DNA of 64,000 nt from Rhodospirillales bacterium (lineage in GTDB: Bacteria; Pseudomonadota; Alphaproteobacteria; Micavibrionales; Micavibrionaceae). Under the pieces are notes generated by a model. The model saw only the letters and a program-made list of their open reading frames with translations. It did not search any database and had not been told where the DNA came from. This document shows, in pieces, positions 7,649 to 16,810 of the stretch; position 1 is the first letter of the stretch; every line of letters begins with the position of its first letter. The position numbers and the translations under genes were made by a program. The stretch covers positions 62,001 to 126,000 of the forward strand of contig JACKIV010000003.1 of assembly GCA_020638285.1 (NCBI GenBank). The letters are read 5' to 3'.

Positions 7649-9928
7649 TTACGCGGATTCTGCAATGGGCGGCTTTGACCTGTCGGAGGGGTGTCTTGTC
7701 GGAAAGACAAGAGCAAACACCGCCCCCCCCGGTAAATCTGTTTGCCCTTCGCGGTGTAACCATTCCGGCGGTCCGATCAAAACACGACCTCCATGATCTT
7801 CCATGACCTTCTTGACAATGGCAAGCCCCAAACCGGTTCCTTTTTCCTTGAGCGTAACGTAAGGCTCAACCAGACGGGTCGGATCAACGGCAGCAGGAAG
7901 ACCGGGGCCGTTGTCAGCTACGACAATGGCAACCTGATCGTGATCCGGTGCATTCAGCCATACATCGATTCGCCCGGCAAAGGGAGTCTCGCCGGACGAG
8001 ACGGGTGTTTTTTCCGCAAAAATCCGGATGGAATCGACGGCGTTCTGGAGCAGGTTCGTAAGGGCCTGACGAATTTGCCGGGCATCGCACCAGACCGTTG
8101 CGCTTTGCCGCCACTTTTCGGTGTGCAGGGCGATGGTGATATCCGGATAGGCCTGCTGTTGCAAAAACACGGTATCACGGACGATGGTATAGAGATTTTC
8201 AGCCTGAAGGACTGCATCCGGCATGCGGGCGAAAGCGGAAAATTCATTGACCATGCGCCCGATATCGCCGACATGACGGACGATGGTTTCGGTGCATTGA
8301 ACGAAGGTTTCTGGATCGGTCTGGATCTGTTTGAGATATTTGCGTTTCAATCGTTCGGCGGAAAGCTGGATCGGGGTCAGGGGATTCTTGATTTCGTGCG
8401 CGATGCGCCGGGCGACATCGGCCCACGCGGCCTTGCGCTGGGCAGCCTGAAGGTCCGTGATGTCGTCGAACGTCAGAACTGCGCCGGGCGAGTCTGCACC
8501 GTCATGCTCTATGGCTACGCGCACGAGCAGGGTTTTCAATGGCCCATCTGTCGATCTGAAAGGGATTTCCAATTGGCTGATTTTTCCCGGCTTCTGGCGG
8601 GCCTGATCCAGAATAGCGCCTAGTTCTGGTATCAAGGCGGCGACATTTTTCCCCGTCAGGTCTTCGGGTGAAGAACCAAAGAGTGCCGCTGCCGAAGCGT
8701 TGACGAGGGTTACGGTGCCGATTTCGTTCACGCCGACGATTCCTGACGATACTCCTGCCAGAATGGTTTCGGTGAACTGGCGGCGCTGGTCGAGCTGGCG
8801 ATTCGCGCCGATCAACTCGTTGCGCTGTTCCTGAATCTGACCGGTCATGCGATTGAAGGAGCGGGCAAGAATCTCAAATTCATCCAGTCCGCTTGAAACA
8901 GGGACTCGGGCTGTGAAATCGCCGCCTCGCACTCGTTCCGCGGCTTCGACCAATGCGGCGATGGGGGTAACAAGCTGGCTGGCCAGAAGCAGACCGAACC
9001 AGATCGCGGCCAGAAGCATCACAAACCCGACAATGATGAAGATCAATGTAACAGTAACCTGAAGGCGGGAATAACCGCTTTCCAGCGCGCTGTATTCTTT
9101 TGAGGCTTGTCGGGTGGAGTCCAGATGCCCCAGAACCTTGGGGTCCACCATCCGTCCGACAAAGAGATAAGTATCGATGAAGTTATTGAGTTTTACGAGG
9201 GCGCGGATGCGGTCATCGTTCCCACCGGTCATCAGGACCACTTCACCGCTGGTTGCGCGGTTCAGATCTGCGGAGGCCACGTCCTGAAAGGACAGCGTAA
9301 AGCTCAGGCCCGATCGGGCCAGAATCCGCCCCGATCCTTCGACGATGATGGCTTCGGGCAGGTTGCGTAAAAGAGCCTGGTTTTGAACCACTCGACTCAA
9401 TGTAGAACCGCTTTCGAACAAAATCGGGGCAGCTCGGTCGATGTCATTGGCCATGGCCAGCACATCGGCCTTGATGACCTGCTGGTGTTCGGCCAGATAG
9501 GCTTCTGCGACCGCCTGAGACTCGCTGATGGCCGTTCGCACGCGTTCGCTGAACCACATCTGAACGCCGAAATGAAAGAACGCCGCCGAGAAAACCGTCA
9601 TGACGATGGCTGGAACGGCGGCCAGAATGCTGAAGATAAACACAAGCCGGGCATGAAGTTTGGCCCCTGGCAGACCTTTCCGTCTCCCCGTCCAGAGCAG
9701 GACAATCCGCCGCGCAATCAGGGACAGGAGGAGCAAAAGGATAATCAGGTCAAGGTTAAGGAGCCAGATGACCGTCACAGGGTCACGGCCAAAGGGTGGC
9801 GAGGCCGTCAGGGCTGCGTAGGTTGCAAAGCCGCAAATGCCCGCAGCGGTGATAAGGACGGCGGCGGAGCGTTTCTCCCACCCTCCCGCGCGCAATCGCC
9901 GCGCCCACGATGTCAAAGGCAAGTCCAT
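7649..9928 (-). CDS. ntrY: Membrane sensor histidine kinase NtrY
   Basis: 759 residues from the ATG at 9928; a TTG at 9952 would add eight residues. Order of parts: three N-terminal membrane helices, a periplasmic sensor region, a fourth helix (around residues 285-310), HAMP, PAS (around 380-490), HisKA with ARRIAHEIKNPLTPIQLSAERL, and an HATPase domain with VADNGPGLP and KGTGLGLAIVKKVMEDHGG. This layout is that of NtrY. It phosphorylates NtrX, encoded 20 bp downstream. The usual upstream ntrBC pair is not here; the divergent neighbour is a UPF0114 protein. Confidence 0.94.
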   Translation of the reverse strand: MDLPLTSWARRLRAGGWEKRSAAVLITAAGICGFATYAALTASPPFGRDPVTVIWLLNLDLIILLLLLSLIARRIVLLWTGRRKGLPGAKLHARLVFIFSILAAVPAIVMTVFSAAFFHFGVQMWFSERVRTAISESQAVAEAYLAEHQQVIKADVLAMANDIDRAAPILFESGSTLSRVVQNQALLRNLPEAIIVEGSGRILARSGLSFTLSFQDVASADLNRATSGEVVLMTGGNDDRIRALVKLNNFIDTYLFVGRMVDPKVLGHLDSTRQASKEYSALESGYSRLQVTVTLIFIIVGFVMLLAAIWFGLLLASQLVTPIAALVEAAERVRGGDFTARVPVSSGLDEFEILARSFNRMTGQIQEQRNELIGANRQLDQRRQFTETILAGVSSGIVGVNEIGTVTLVNASAAALFGSSPEDLTGKNVAALIPELGAILDQARQKPGKISQLEIPFRSTDGPLKTLLVRVAIEHDGADSPGAVLTFDDITDLQAAQRKAAWADVARRIAHEIKNPLTPIQLSAERLKRKYLKQIQTDPETFVQCTETIVRHVGDIGRMVNEFSAFARMPDAVLQAENLYTIVRDTVFLQQQAYPDITIALHTEKWRQSATVWCDARQIRQALTNLLQNAVDSIRIFAEKTPVSSGETPFAGRIDVWLNAPDHDQVAIVVADNGPGLPAAVDPTRLVEPYVTLKEKGTGLGLAIVKKVMEDHGGRVLIGPPEWLHREGQTDLPGGAVFALVFPTRHPSDRSKPPIAESA

Positions 9929-10042
9929 GAAGGTCTTTTTACGACTTTTCAAGGTGTTAAGGCAAGAGGAAAGACGGATTTTCAGGGGGGGAGGTGCAGA
10001 TCGAACGTGAAGTCTAAAGAGGAATGGGATATAGTCGGGTTC

Positions 10043-10582
10043 ATGGATAAATCGGCAGAGAGAGTTAAGATGCGTCAGAAGCTCATAGAGACGGCTCTGT
10101 ATGCGAGTCGTTGGATGCTCATTCCCCTTTTTCTGGGGCTGACCGGGGTTGTTATTTTGTTAACCCTTGAATTCTACGAGACCCTTATCTTTGCGTTTTC
10201 CAACGTCTTTGTTCTAGAAAAAAACAGTATTATAATCATCGTTCTGAAACTTGTCGACATGGCTATGATCGGGAGTCTGGTCATTATGGTGGCGATCAGC
10301 GGGTACGAGAATTTTGTTTCCAGAATTTCTGTAGAGGATGATGGGAACAAGCCGACGATTTTTTCCCGCCTTGACCCGGGGACGATCAAAATCAAACTCG
10401 GCATGGTCATTATCGCTATTTCCTCCATCCACCTTCTTCAGGTTTTTATTGATATTGATTCCTACACAACGTCTCAGGTCATTCTCCAGATAGCCATTCA
10501 TCTGGCTTTTGTCGTTTCGGGTATCGCAGTCGCTTTGATCGACAAGGTCCTTGCGCGCAAACACAAAGTTGGCGGGTATTGA
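10043..10582 (+). CDS. UPF0114 (YqhA-type) integral membrane protein
   Basis: 179 residues from the ATG at 10043; the frame is open further upstream but that part has non-coding character and lies antisense to ntrY. Three or four membrane helices are visible (about 20-45, 65-90, 118-138, 145-165). The RWMLIPLFLGL start and the GYENFVSRI-to-KIKLG stretch are typical of UPF0114/YqhA. Family function is not established. The coding sequence is less GC-rich than its neighbours. It precedes an EnvZ-like kinase by 13 bp and is probably co-transcribed with it. Confidence 0.85.
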   Translation: MDKSAERVKMRQKLIETALYASRWMLIPLFLGLTGVVILLTLEFYETLIFAFSNVFVLEKNSIIIIVLKLVDMAMIGSLVIMVAISGYENFVSRISVEDDGNKPTIFSRLDPGTIKIKLGMVIIAISSIHLLQVFIDIDSYTTSQVILQIAIHLAFVVSGIAVALIDKVLARKHKVGGY

Positions 10583-10595
10583 GATGGGGCCATAG

Positions 10596-11927
10596 ATGAA
10601 AAGCGGCGTCAAGAAAATCCTGCCCCGGACGCTCTTTGGGCGTTCTTTGCTGATTCTGATCTTACCGATTTTATTGCTCCAGATTCTCAGTACGTTCATT
10701 TTCTTTGATCGGCACTGGACCAAAATGACCAGCCGTCTGGCTTTTGGCGTGGCGGGAGAAATCGCGCTGGCCGGGGATATGATCGAAGCTGATTCTTCGC
10801 CTGTTTCGGTGGCGCAGGTCTGTGCACGGATGGTTCGGGCGCTCGATATTTCTCTGACGTATACGCCGGGGGAATCGGCCTGGCCGGGAGTTCAAAGGCC
10901 TCGCACAGACGAGGACGATCCCTTTATCACCGGGATTTTACGGGTGTTTCTGGAAGAGCGCGTGGCGCGTCCTTTTGTGATTGAAACGGACTGGCCGGAT
11001 AAGGCCGTTCGGGTGCGGGTGCGTCTTTCGGGTGGGGTTTTAGAGGCCACCATTCCGCAAAGACGGCTTTTTTCTTCCACGGGGTATATTTATCTGATGT
11101 GGTCTGCGGGACTGTCTTTGATTTTGCTGTCGATCGCGATCGCCTTCATGCGCAACCAGATTCGGCCTATCCGAAAGCTTGCTATTGCTGCGGAACGATT
11201 TGGCAAGGGGCGAGACGCCCCCAATTTCAAGCCGGAAGGCGCGGTGGAGGTTCGGCAGGCCGCGCGTGCTTTTCTTGAGATGCGTGAGCGGATCAAGCGC
11301 CAGATCGACCAGCGTACGAGGATGCTGGCTGGAATTTCGCACGATCTGCGTACGCCCTTGACACGGATGCGGCTTCAACTGGCCATGATGCCGCCCTCGC
11401 CAGACACAGCCGAGATGGCGGATGACGTGGCGGCGATGGAGCGGATGGTTGCGGGGTATCTCGATTTTGTACGGGGCGAGGGAGACGAAGCGCCTGAGAG
11501 GACCGATCTTTACGCTCTTGGTGAAAAGGTCGTTCAGTCCGCGCGGAGAGATGGTGGATCTGAGGTGGTTTTAGAGGGTGCAGGGCCGCTTCTCGTGTCT
11601 CTGCGTCCCGTAGCGTTTGAACGGTGTCTGGTGAATTTGTTAGGGAATGCCACGAAATATGCCGAACACGTGGTTTTAAGTTTGCGTGCGGTGCCGGATG
11701 GATTTGAGATCCTGGTGGACGATGACGGTCCCGGTATTCCGGAACATCTTTATGAAGAGGTGTTCAAGCCTTTTTACCGGGTGGACGAGTCCCGCAATGC
11801 GGATTCAGGCGGGGTGGGGCTTGGGCTTTCCATCGCCCGCGACATCGTACACGCACACGGCGGGCGGATCTGGCTAGCCCGCAGCCCCTCCGGCGGCTTG
11901 CGCGTTGGCGTCTTTCTTCCGGCATAA
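10596..11927 (+). CDS. EnvZ-like sensor histidine kinase without adjacent response regulator
   Basis: 443 residues. Membrane helix 1 (about 15-35), periplasmic part, helix 2 (about 165-187), HAMP, HisKA with the phospho-acceptor histidine in AGISHDLRTPLTRMRLQL (about 248), and HATPase with VDDDGPGIP and GGVGLGLSIARDIVHAHGG. Overall order and the SHDLRTPLTRMRLQ box match the EnvZ group that normally pairs with OmpR. No ompR-like gene is next to it: upstream is UPF0114 and downstream is convergent typA after 7 bp. The cognate regulator must be encoded elsewhere, or the kinase has a different partner. Confidence 0.88.
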   Translation: MKSGVKKILPRTLFGRSLLILILPILLLQILSTFIFFDRHWTKMTSRLAFGVAGEIALAGDMIEADSSPVSVAQVCARMVRALDISLTYTPGESAWPGVQRPRTDEDDPFITGILRVFLEERVARPFVIETDWPDKAVRVRVRLSGGVLEATIPQRRLFSSTGYIYLMWSAGLSLILLSIAIAFMRNQIRPIRKLAIAAERFGKGRDAPNFKPEGAVEVRQAARAFLEMRERIKRQIDQRTRMLAGISHDLRTPLTRMRLQLAMMPPSPDTAEMADDVAAMERMVAGYLDFVRGEGDEAPERTDLYALGEKVVQSARRDGGSEVVLEGAGPLLVSLRPVAFERCLVNLLGNATKYAEHVVLSLRAVPDGFEILVDDDGPGIPEHLYEEVFKPFYRVDESRNADSGGVGLGLSIARDIVHAHGGRIWLARSPSGGLRVGVFLPA

Positions 11928-11934
11928 GAAAGGT

Positions 11935-13763
11935 CTATGCCAAAGCTTCCGCCTTTGCTTTTTTCTTTGCGATTTCGCGTTCGTTGGGGATAAGGAATTT
12001 TTTGCGCAGGCGCAGGGATTTCGGCGTGACCTCGACCAGTTCGTCTTCGTTGATATAGGCCATCATTTCTTCCAGCCCCATTTTCCTCGGCGGGGTAAGC
12101 GTCACGGCCTCGTCCGTGCCGGAAGCGCGGACATTGGTCAGTTTTTTGCCCTTGAGGACGTTGACGTCCAGATCGTTTTCGCGGTTATGCTCGCCGATAA
12201 TCATCCCCTGATAGACCGGGTCGTTGTGGGAGACGAACATAACGCCGCGGTCCTGCAGGTTGAAGATCGCGTAGGCGACGGCCTGCCCTTTATCGGTGGA
12301 AATAAGGGCGCCGTTCCGGCGTCCCCGGATTTTTCCTTTATAGGGCCCGTAGGAATGAAAGAGGCGGTTCATAATTCCAGTACCGCGCGTGTCGGTTAGA
12401 AACTGCGACTGGTACCCGATCAGGCCGCGCGAAGGAACGTAGAAAATCATCCGTGTCTTGTTCCCTGACGAGGTGCGCATGTCGATCATGTTACCCCGGC
12501 GCTGACTCAGTTTTTCCACCACGGCCTGGCAGTATTCCTGATCCACATCAATGGTGACTTCCTCGACAGGCTCCAGAATCTGGCCGTTTTCGTCTTTTCG
12601 AAACAAAACGCGAGGACGGAGACGGAAAGTTCAAATCCTTCCCGGCGCATGGTTTCGATCAAAACGCCAAGCTGGAGCTCGCCGCGGCCGGCGAGTTCAA
12701 AGGCGTCTTTGCCCGCCGTTTCGGACACGCGGATCGCCACATTTGTTTCGGCTTCGGCCTTCAGGCGCTCGCGGATCATGACGGAGGTGAGTTTTTTTCC
12801 TTCTGTTCCTGCCAGAGGAGAATCGTTGACGGAAATGGTGACGGCCATGGTCGGCGGGTCAACCGGTGTGGCCCGCAGGGTTCGCTCAGAGTCGCATCCC
12901 CGATGGTATCGGCCACAGAGGTTTTGGTCATTCCTGCGATGCAGATGATATCCCCGGCCTGAGCCGACTCGATCGGAACGCGCGTAATGCCATCAAAGGA
13001 GAGAAGCTTGGTCAGGCGAAAAGTCTCGATGGTCTTGCCGTTCAGGTCAATGGATTTGACGGGGGCATTGACCCGCGCCGTTCCGCTATAGATCTGGCCC
13101 GTGAGGATACGTCCCAGATAGGGTCGGCCTCCAGAATGGTCGCCAGCATGGCAAAGGGACCGTTGGGGTCAACCGCCGGAGCCGGAACATGGCGCAGGAT
13201 CAGGTCGAGCAGGGAAAGAGATTTTCCCGAGGATCGGTCAGGTGTTCTGCGCACCAGCCGTCGCGGCCGGAGGCGTATAGGACCGGGAAATCGAGCTGTT
13301 CGTCGGTGGCGTCCAGCGCGGAAAACAGGTCGAAGACCTCGTTTAAAACGTCATCGGGGCGGGCATCGGCGCGGTCGATCTTGTTGATCATGACAATCGG
13401 GCGCAGGCCGAGCTTGAGGGCTTTTCCCAGAACGAATTTTGTCTGCGGCAGCGGGCCTTCCGCCGCATCGATAAGCAAAATCGCCCCGTCCGCCATGTGC
13501 AGGACGCGCTCCACCTCGCCGCCGAAATCGGCGTGTCCCGGCGTGTCGATGATATTGATTCGGGTGTTTTCCCAGTCAATGGCCGTGCATTTGGCCAGGA
13601 TGGTGATGCCGCGCTCTTTCTCCAGGTCATTGGAATCCATCACCCGCTCATCCACCTCCTGATTGTCGCGGAAAGACCCGCTTTGTTTCAGGATGGAATC
13701 GATTAACGTGGTTTTGCCGTGATCGACATGGGCGATGATGGCGACGTTACGAATTTCGGTCAT
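11935..13763 (-). pseudogene. typA: GTP-binding protein TypA/BipA, interrupted by four single-base losses
   Basis: A complete TypA/BipA translational GTPase is readable only by changing frame four times. The N-terminus MTEIRNVAIIAHVDHGKTTLID, the G-domain motifs DTPGHADFGGEVERV and NKIDR, domain II, and the C-terminal block SRGLIGYQSQFLTDTRG through RASGTDEAVTL are all conserved. Shifts occur at runs of C on the coding strand: 13214-13212, 13123-13121, 12880-12878 and 12619-12618. In each, one extra C restores the frame. Adding four bases to 1829 gives 1833 nt, a 610-residue protein, which is the family's normal length. Either a very recent pseudogene or local sequence error. TypA normally binds ribosomes under stress and in cold. 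Confidence 0.9.
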
Positions 13764-13916
13764 AAAACAGCTTTCAAACACTCAAGGGTTTCCGGCCCCG
13801 TCTCTATATAGAAACAAAGGCTTATAAGCAAGAACATTCCGGTAAATATGCCAAAAGCCGGAAAATCGGTTTTCTTGCAGAAAACGAGGAGAGAAGCCGA
13901 TTCTGCCGCTATTTCG

Positions 13917-15347
13917 TCAGGCCGAATAATACATAAGGTATTCAACCGGGTGCGGCGTGGTTTCGTACATCTCGATTTCCTCCATTTTCAGGCTGATATA
14001 GGCCTGAAGGAAATCCTCGGTAAAGACATCGCCTTCCAGAAGGAATTGATGATCCGTCTGAAGCGATTCCAGAGCTTCACGGAGCGAGCCGCACACGGTG
14101 GGAACCTTGCGCAGTTCGTCTGCGGGAAGTTCGTACAGGTTGCGGTCCATGGCCTGGCCGGGGTGGATTTTGTTCCGGATGCCATCCAGTCCCGCCATTA
14201 ACATTCCTGCAAAGGCCAGATAAGGGTTAGAGGCCGGGTCGGGAAAGCGGACCTCCACGCGCTTTCCCTTGGGTGAGGGGGCATAGGGAATCCGGCAACT
14301 CGCCGAGCGGTTGCGCGAGGAATAGGCCAGAAGCACAGGGGCCTCAAAGCCCGGAACAAGACGCTTATAGCTGTTCGTCGTGGCATTCGTCAGGGCGTTG
14401 AGCGCACGGGCGTGGGCGATGATTCCGCCGATATAGTGAAGGCATGTTTCTGAAAGCCCTGCATAACCATCTCCGGCGAACAGGGGCTTCCCGCCCTTCC
14501 AGATAGACTGGTGGCAATGCATGCCTGATCCGTTGTCGCCGTAGATCGGCTTTGGCATAAAGGTCGCCGTTTTGCCGTAGACTTCGGCGACATTATGAAC
14601 AACATGCTTGTAAATCTGCATGTTGTCGCCGCAATCCGTCAGGGTCGAATACAAAATTCCCAGTTCGCACTGGCTTGGTGCGACTTCGTGATGGTGTTTT
14701 TCAACATCGACGCCCATCTGATGGATGACGCTGAGCATTTCGGCGCGAATATCGGCCAGACTATCGACAGGTGAGTCTGGGAAATAGCCGCCCTTGATGC
14801 GGGGGCGATGCCCCAGATTTCCACCTTCATACTCACGTCCAGTGTTGTAGGGGCCTTCTTTTGAGTCGACTTCATATCCGACTTTGTTCATGGAATTATG
14901 GATTTTTACGTCATCGAACACGAAGAACTCAGCTTCGGGACCAAAATAGGCAGAATCACCAAGCCCCGATTTTTTGATATAACTCTCGGCGGCCATGGCG
15001 ATTGCGCGCGGACAGCGGGTATAGGGTGCGCCGGTGGCCGGTTCCACGACATGGCAGAAAATCTTGATGGATGGCTGGGCTGAAAAGGGGTCGGTCATGA
15101 TCTTACCCAGGTCCGGCATCAGGATCATATCCGATTCGTTGATGGCCTTCCATCCGGCAACGGAGGAGCCATCGAACATGACTCCGTCTTTGAGAAGGTC
15201 TTCCGTTACGGTGCTGACGTGTTGAGCCGTGTGGTGCATTTCGCCGCGCATGTCGGTAAAGCAGAAATCAACATAGGTAATGCCGTTTTCTTTGATGTGC
15301 TTCACGAAATCGGCGGGGGTTTTGAATTTCAAGGCATGCTCGGACAT
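13917..15347 (-). CDS. glnA: Glutamine synthetase, type I
   Basis: 476 residues from the ATG at 15347, which has GGGAG just upstream; the frame is open to 15416 but lacks a better start. It makes glutamine from glutamate, ammonia and ATP as a dodecamer. Visible: VDFCFTDMRGEMHH, MFDGSSVAGWK, the metal-binding GPEAEFFVFDD, NGSGMHCHQS, the ATP-binding RNRSASCRIPY segment, and the adenylylation-site tyrosine in NLYELPADE. That tyrosine implies GlnE control. The usual upstream glnB is missing. typA follows on the same strand after about 150 bp. Divergent from tRNA-His. Confidence 0.97.
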   Translation of the reverse strand: MSEHALKFKTPADFVKHIKENGITYVDFCFTDMRGEMHHTAQHVSTVTEDLLKDGVMFDGSSVAGWKAINESDMILMPDLGKIMTDPFSAQPSIKIFCHVVEPATGAPYTRCPRAIAMAAESYIKKSGLGDSAYFGPEAEFFVFDDVKIHNSMNKVGYEVDSKEGPYNTGREYEGGNLGHRPRIKGGYFPDSPVDSLADIRAEMLSVIHQMGVDVEKHHHEVAPSQCELGILYSTLTDCGDNMQIYKHVVHNVAEVYGKTATFMPKPIYGDNGSGMHCHQSIWKGGKPLFAGDGYAGLSETCLHYIGGIIAHARALNALTNATTNSYKRLVPGFEAPVLLAYSSRNRSASCRIPYAPSPKGKRVEVRFPDPASNPYLAFAGMLMAGLDGIRNKIHPGQAMDRNLYELPADELRKVPTVCGSLREALESLQTDHQFLLEGDVFTEDFLQAYISLKMEEIEMYETTPHPVEYLMYYSA

Positions 15348-15459
15348 GGGGGCTCCCTTTTTCTGCTCGGACGGATCAATAGTATGTTCTGCGTTTTTAG
15401 CATAACTGTCATGCAAGAATCAACGCGTTCATGTAAAAAGTTTTCCTGCGATAAAACCC

Positions 15460-15488
15460 TTGTCAAAGCCCCATGAAACGGCTTAAAA
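15460..15488 (+). promoter_or_regulatory. Candidate promoter for tRNA-His, sharing its -35 with a glnA -35-like site
   Basis: TTGTCA (15460-15465), 17 bp, TTAAAA (15483-15488), about 20 bases before the tRNA. On the minus strand the same bases read TTGACA (15466-15461), a perfect -35 hexamer facing glnA, but its -10 region (around 15440) is poor. Divergent use is therefore possible but weakly supported. Confidence 0.4.
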
Positions 15489-15507
15489 GTATCTCCTCTT
15501 TGATCGT

Positions 15508-15583
15508 GGCGGCCGTAGCTCAGTGGTAGAGCCCTCGGTTGTGGTCCGAGTTGTCGTGGGTTCGATCCCCATCGGCCGCCCCA
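15508..15583 (+). tRNA. tRNA-His (anticodon GTG)
   Basis: A full cloverleaf is readable. The 7-bp acceptor stem (GCGGCCG with CGGCCGC) is extended by the extra G-1 at 15508 pairing with C73, the identity mark of tRNA-His. The D arm reads TAGCTCAGTGGTAGAGC, the anticodon loop TTGTGGT has GTG at 15541-15543, and the T arm GTGGGTTCGATCCCCAT follows. CCA is encoded (15581-15583). A strong hairpin terminator lies 44 bp downstream. Confidence 0.97.
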
Positions 15584-15626
15584 TCTTTTTCCGGCTCTTT
15601 GTTTCGTCTCTATCCTTGTTTTTTGA

Positions 15627-15662
15627 AAAACCCCCGGCAGAATGTCGTCCGCCGGGGGTTTT
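15627..15662. terminator. Bidirectional intrinsic terminator between tRNA-His and the OmpA-like gene
   Basis: Perfect 8-bp GC stem CCCCCGGC (15631-15638) with GCCGGGGG (15651-15658), 12-base loop, flanked by AAAA on the left and TTTT on the right, so it works for both the plus-strand tRNA and the convergent minus-strand gene. Confidence 0.88.
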
Positions 15663-15688
15663 CCTGGTTTCAAAGGCCTGTACAGGTT

Positions 15689-16609
15689 TTATTCAAAGGA
15701 AATATTGGCGCGGCGGTTGGCCGGTTCCCGGACGTTATCTGCTGTTTTAACCAGAAGCTCGTCCTCGCCGCGCGTGTCAACCATAATCATCTCGGCGGAA
15801 ACCCCGCGTTTGACGAGTTCGTCCTTGACCGCGTTGGCGCGCCGCAAACCCAGTTTTTTATTGTAGCTCTTGGGGCCCGATGTGTCGGCGTGCCCAACAA
15901 TTTTGACATGAGACACGTCCGTCCGTTTTTTCAATTCGGTGGCTACGGCGTCCAGAACGCTGTCTCCGCCCTGACCGATTCGGGACTTGTTCCAGTCGAA
16001 AAAGACCAGATACATGGCATCCTTGACGGGCATGGGAGCTGCGTCTTCCGCACTGATGGGCTCAATCGGCTCGAGAACCGGCATGGAAACCGGAGCCTGC
16101 GAGGGCGGCATACGGCCAAGTTTGGCTTCCAGCCCGTCGAGGGCTGCCAGAGCGGCAGCCTTACAGCCCAGCGGTTTGACCGGGTGCCAGTTTTCTTCCT
16201 GCTGCTCAACCCAGCAATCAAACTTCGCCTGAGCCAAAGCAGCCAGAGCCGGATCGGTTTCCCGTGCGCCAATGTCAAAGGCAGAAACCAGGCGGGCGCG
16301 AGCGGCACCCAACTCGTCAATGTGTTCGGCCAGAAGGTTCCAGTCGGTCAACGGTTCCGGCATCACTGTCTCACCGGATGCCGCCGCCAGACCCTTGCGG
16401 GCGAAGTGCAGGGCATCGGGATAGTCGAACATGTCCTTAAGCTCGCTGTTCGCATAGCGTCGGTATTCAGAAGACAGCGCCTGAGTGAAGGGGCTTCCGA
16501 CCGCCTGAGCTTCATTCAGGGCGGAAACCTCGTTGAAGCTCTCATATGCCGTACAGGCCGAAAGGGACAACAGGCCCAGAACAAGCATTAATCCACGCAG
16601 GGTTTTCAT
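15689..16609 (-). CDS. OmpA-family outer-membrane lipoprotein
   Basis: 306 residues from the ATG at 16609 (AAGGAG about 10 bases upstream). A type II signal peptide ends in the lipobox LSLSAC, so the mature protein is lipidated at Cys. The middle (about 20-180) is helical with no recognised domain. The C-terminal OmpA/Pal peptidoglycan-binding domain (about 200-306) shows FFDWNKSRIG, VKIVGHADTSG and the LGLRRANAVKDELVKRGV plus NRRANISFE blocks. It probably tethers the outer membrane to peptidoglycan. The long middle region sets it apart from Pal itself, and no tol genes are nearby. Confidence 0.88.
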   Translation of the reverse strand: MKTLRGLMLVLGLLSLSACTAYESFNEVSALNEAQAVGSPFTQALSSEYRRYANSELKDMFDYPDALHFARKGLAAASGETVMPEPLTDWNLLAEHIDELGAARARLVSAFDIGARETDPALAALAQAKFDCWVEQQEENWHPVKPLGCKAAALAALDGLEAKLGRMPPSQAPVSMPVLEPIEPISAEDAAPMPVKDAMYLVFFDWNKSRIGQGGDSVLDAVATELKKRTDVSHVKIVGHADTSGPKSYNKKLGLRRANAVKDELVKRGVSAEMIMVDTRGEDELLVKTADNVREPANRRANISFE

Positions 16610-16758
16610 GAAAGGGGAACTCCTTGGCAACAGTTTTTAACGCGAGACAACTTTGAGAGACGAAACCCGGAAAGAGGTAAGAATCTCCGGAAACACCCGA
16701 ATCCTGTATCGTTTCTAATCCGGGAAAGCAATTTTGTAAAGTCTCCTGTGCAGGTCGT

Positions 16759-16787
16759 TTCAGGAGATATCCACCGGAAATGCCCTT
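16759..16787 (-). terminator. Possible weak terminator beyond the flhA cassette
   Basis: On the minus strand TCTCCTG and CAGGAGA form a 7-bp stem around a 12-base loop in the region just after the distal direct repeat, followed by CTTTACAAAATTG. The T-run is poor, so this may be only a structured leader of the OmpA-like gene. Confidence 0.25.
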
Positions 16788-16792
16788 AAAGC

Positions 16793-16810
16793 TGGCCCAA
16801 TGTGCGGATT
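16793..16810 (-). repeat. Distal copy of 18-bp direct repeat from the flhA 3' end
   Basis: TGGCCCAATGTGCGGATT on the plus strand is identical to 17302-17319 inside the flhA stop region. In the FlhA sense the distal copy still reads IRTLGQL followed by TAA (CAG CTT TAA instead of CAA TTG TAA). It therefore looks like the original flhA 3' end, displaced by inserted DNA. Confidence 0.85.

Noticed and set aside
9383..10042. Long upstream open extension of the UPF0114 gene
   Set aside because: It runs antisense through ntrY, lacks membrane-protein character, and a well-placed ATG at 10043 starts the known family domain.
12507..12848. Separate small genes within the typA region
   Set aside because: The pieces join into one TypA protein when four single bases are restored; they are fragments, not independent genes.
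13782..13916. Terminator for glnA in the glnA-typA gap
   Set aside because: Inverted segments (AATCGG with CCGATT) are present but too far apart, and no clear T-run follows; left unassigned. The same gap may hold the typA promoter (TTCTTG and CTATAT, 17 bp apart), but support is thin.
15370..15440. Possible sigma-54 promoter for glnA (a TTGCAT box)
   Set aside because: No GG at the correct -24 distance; the match is limited to the -12 half.
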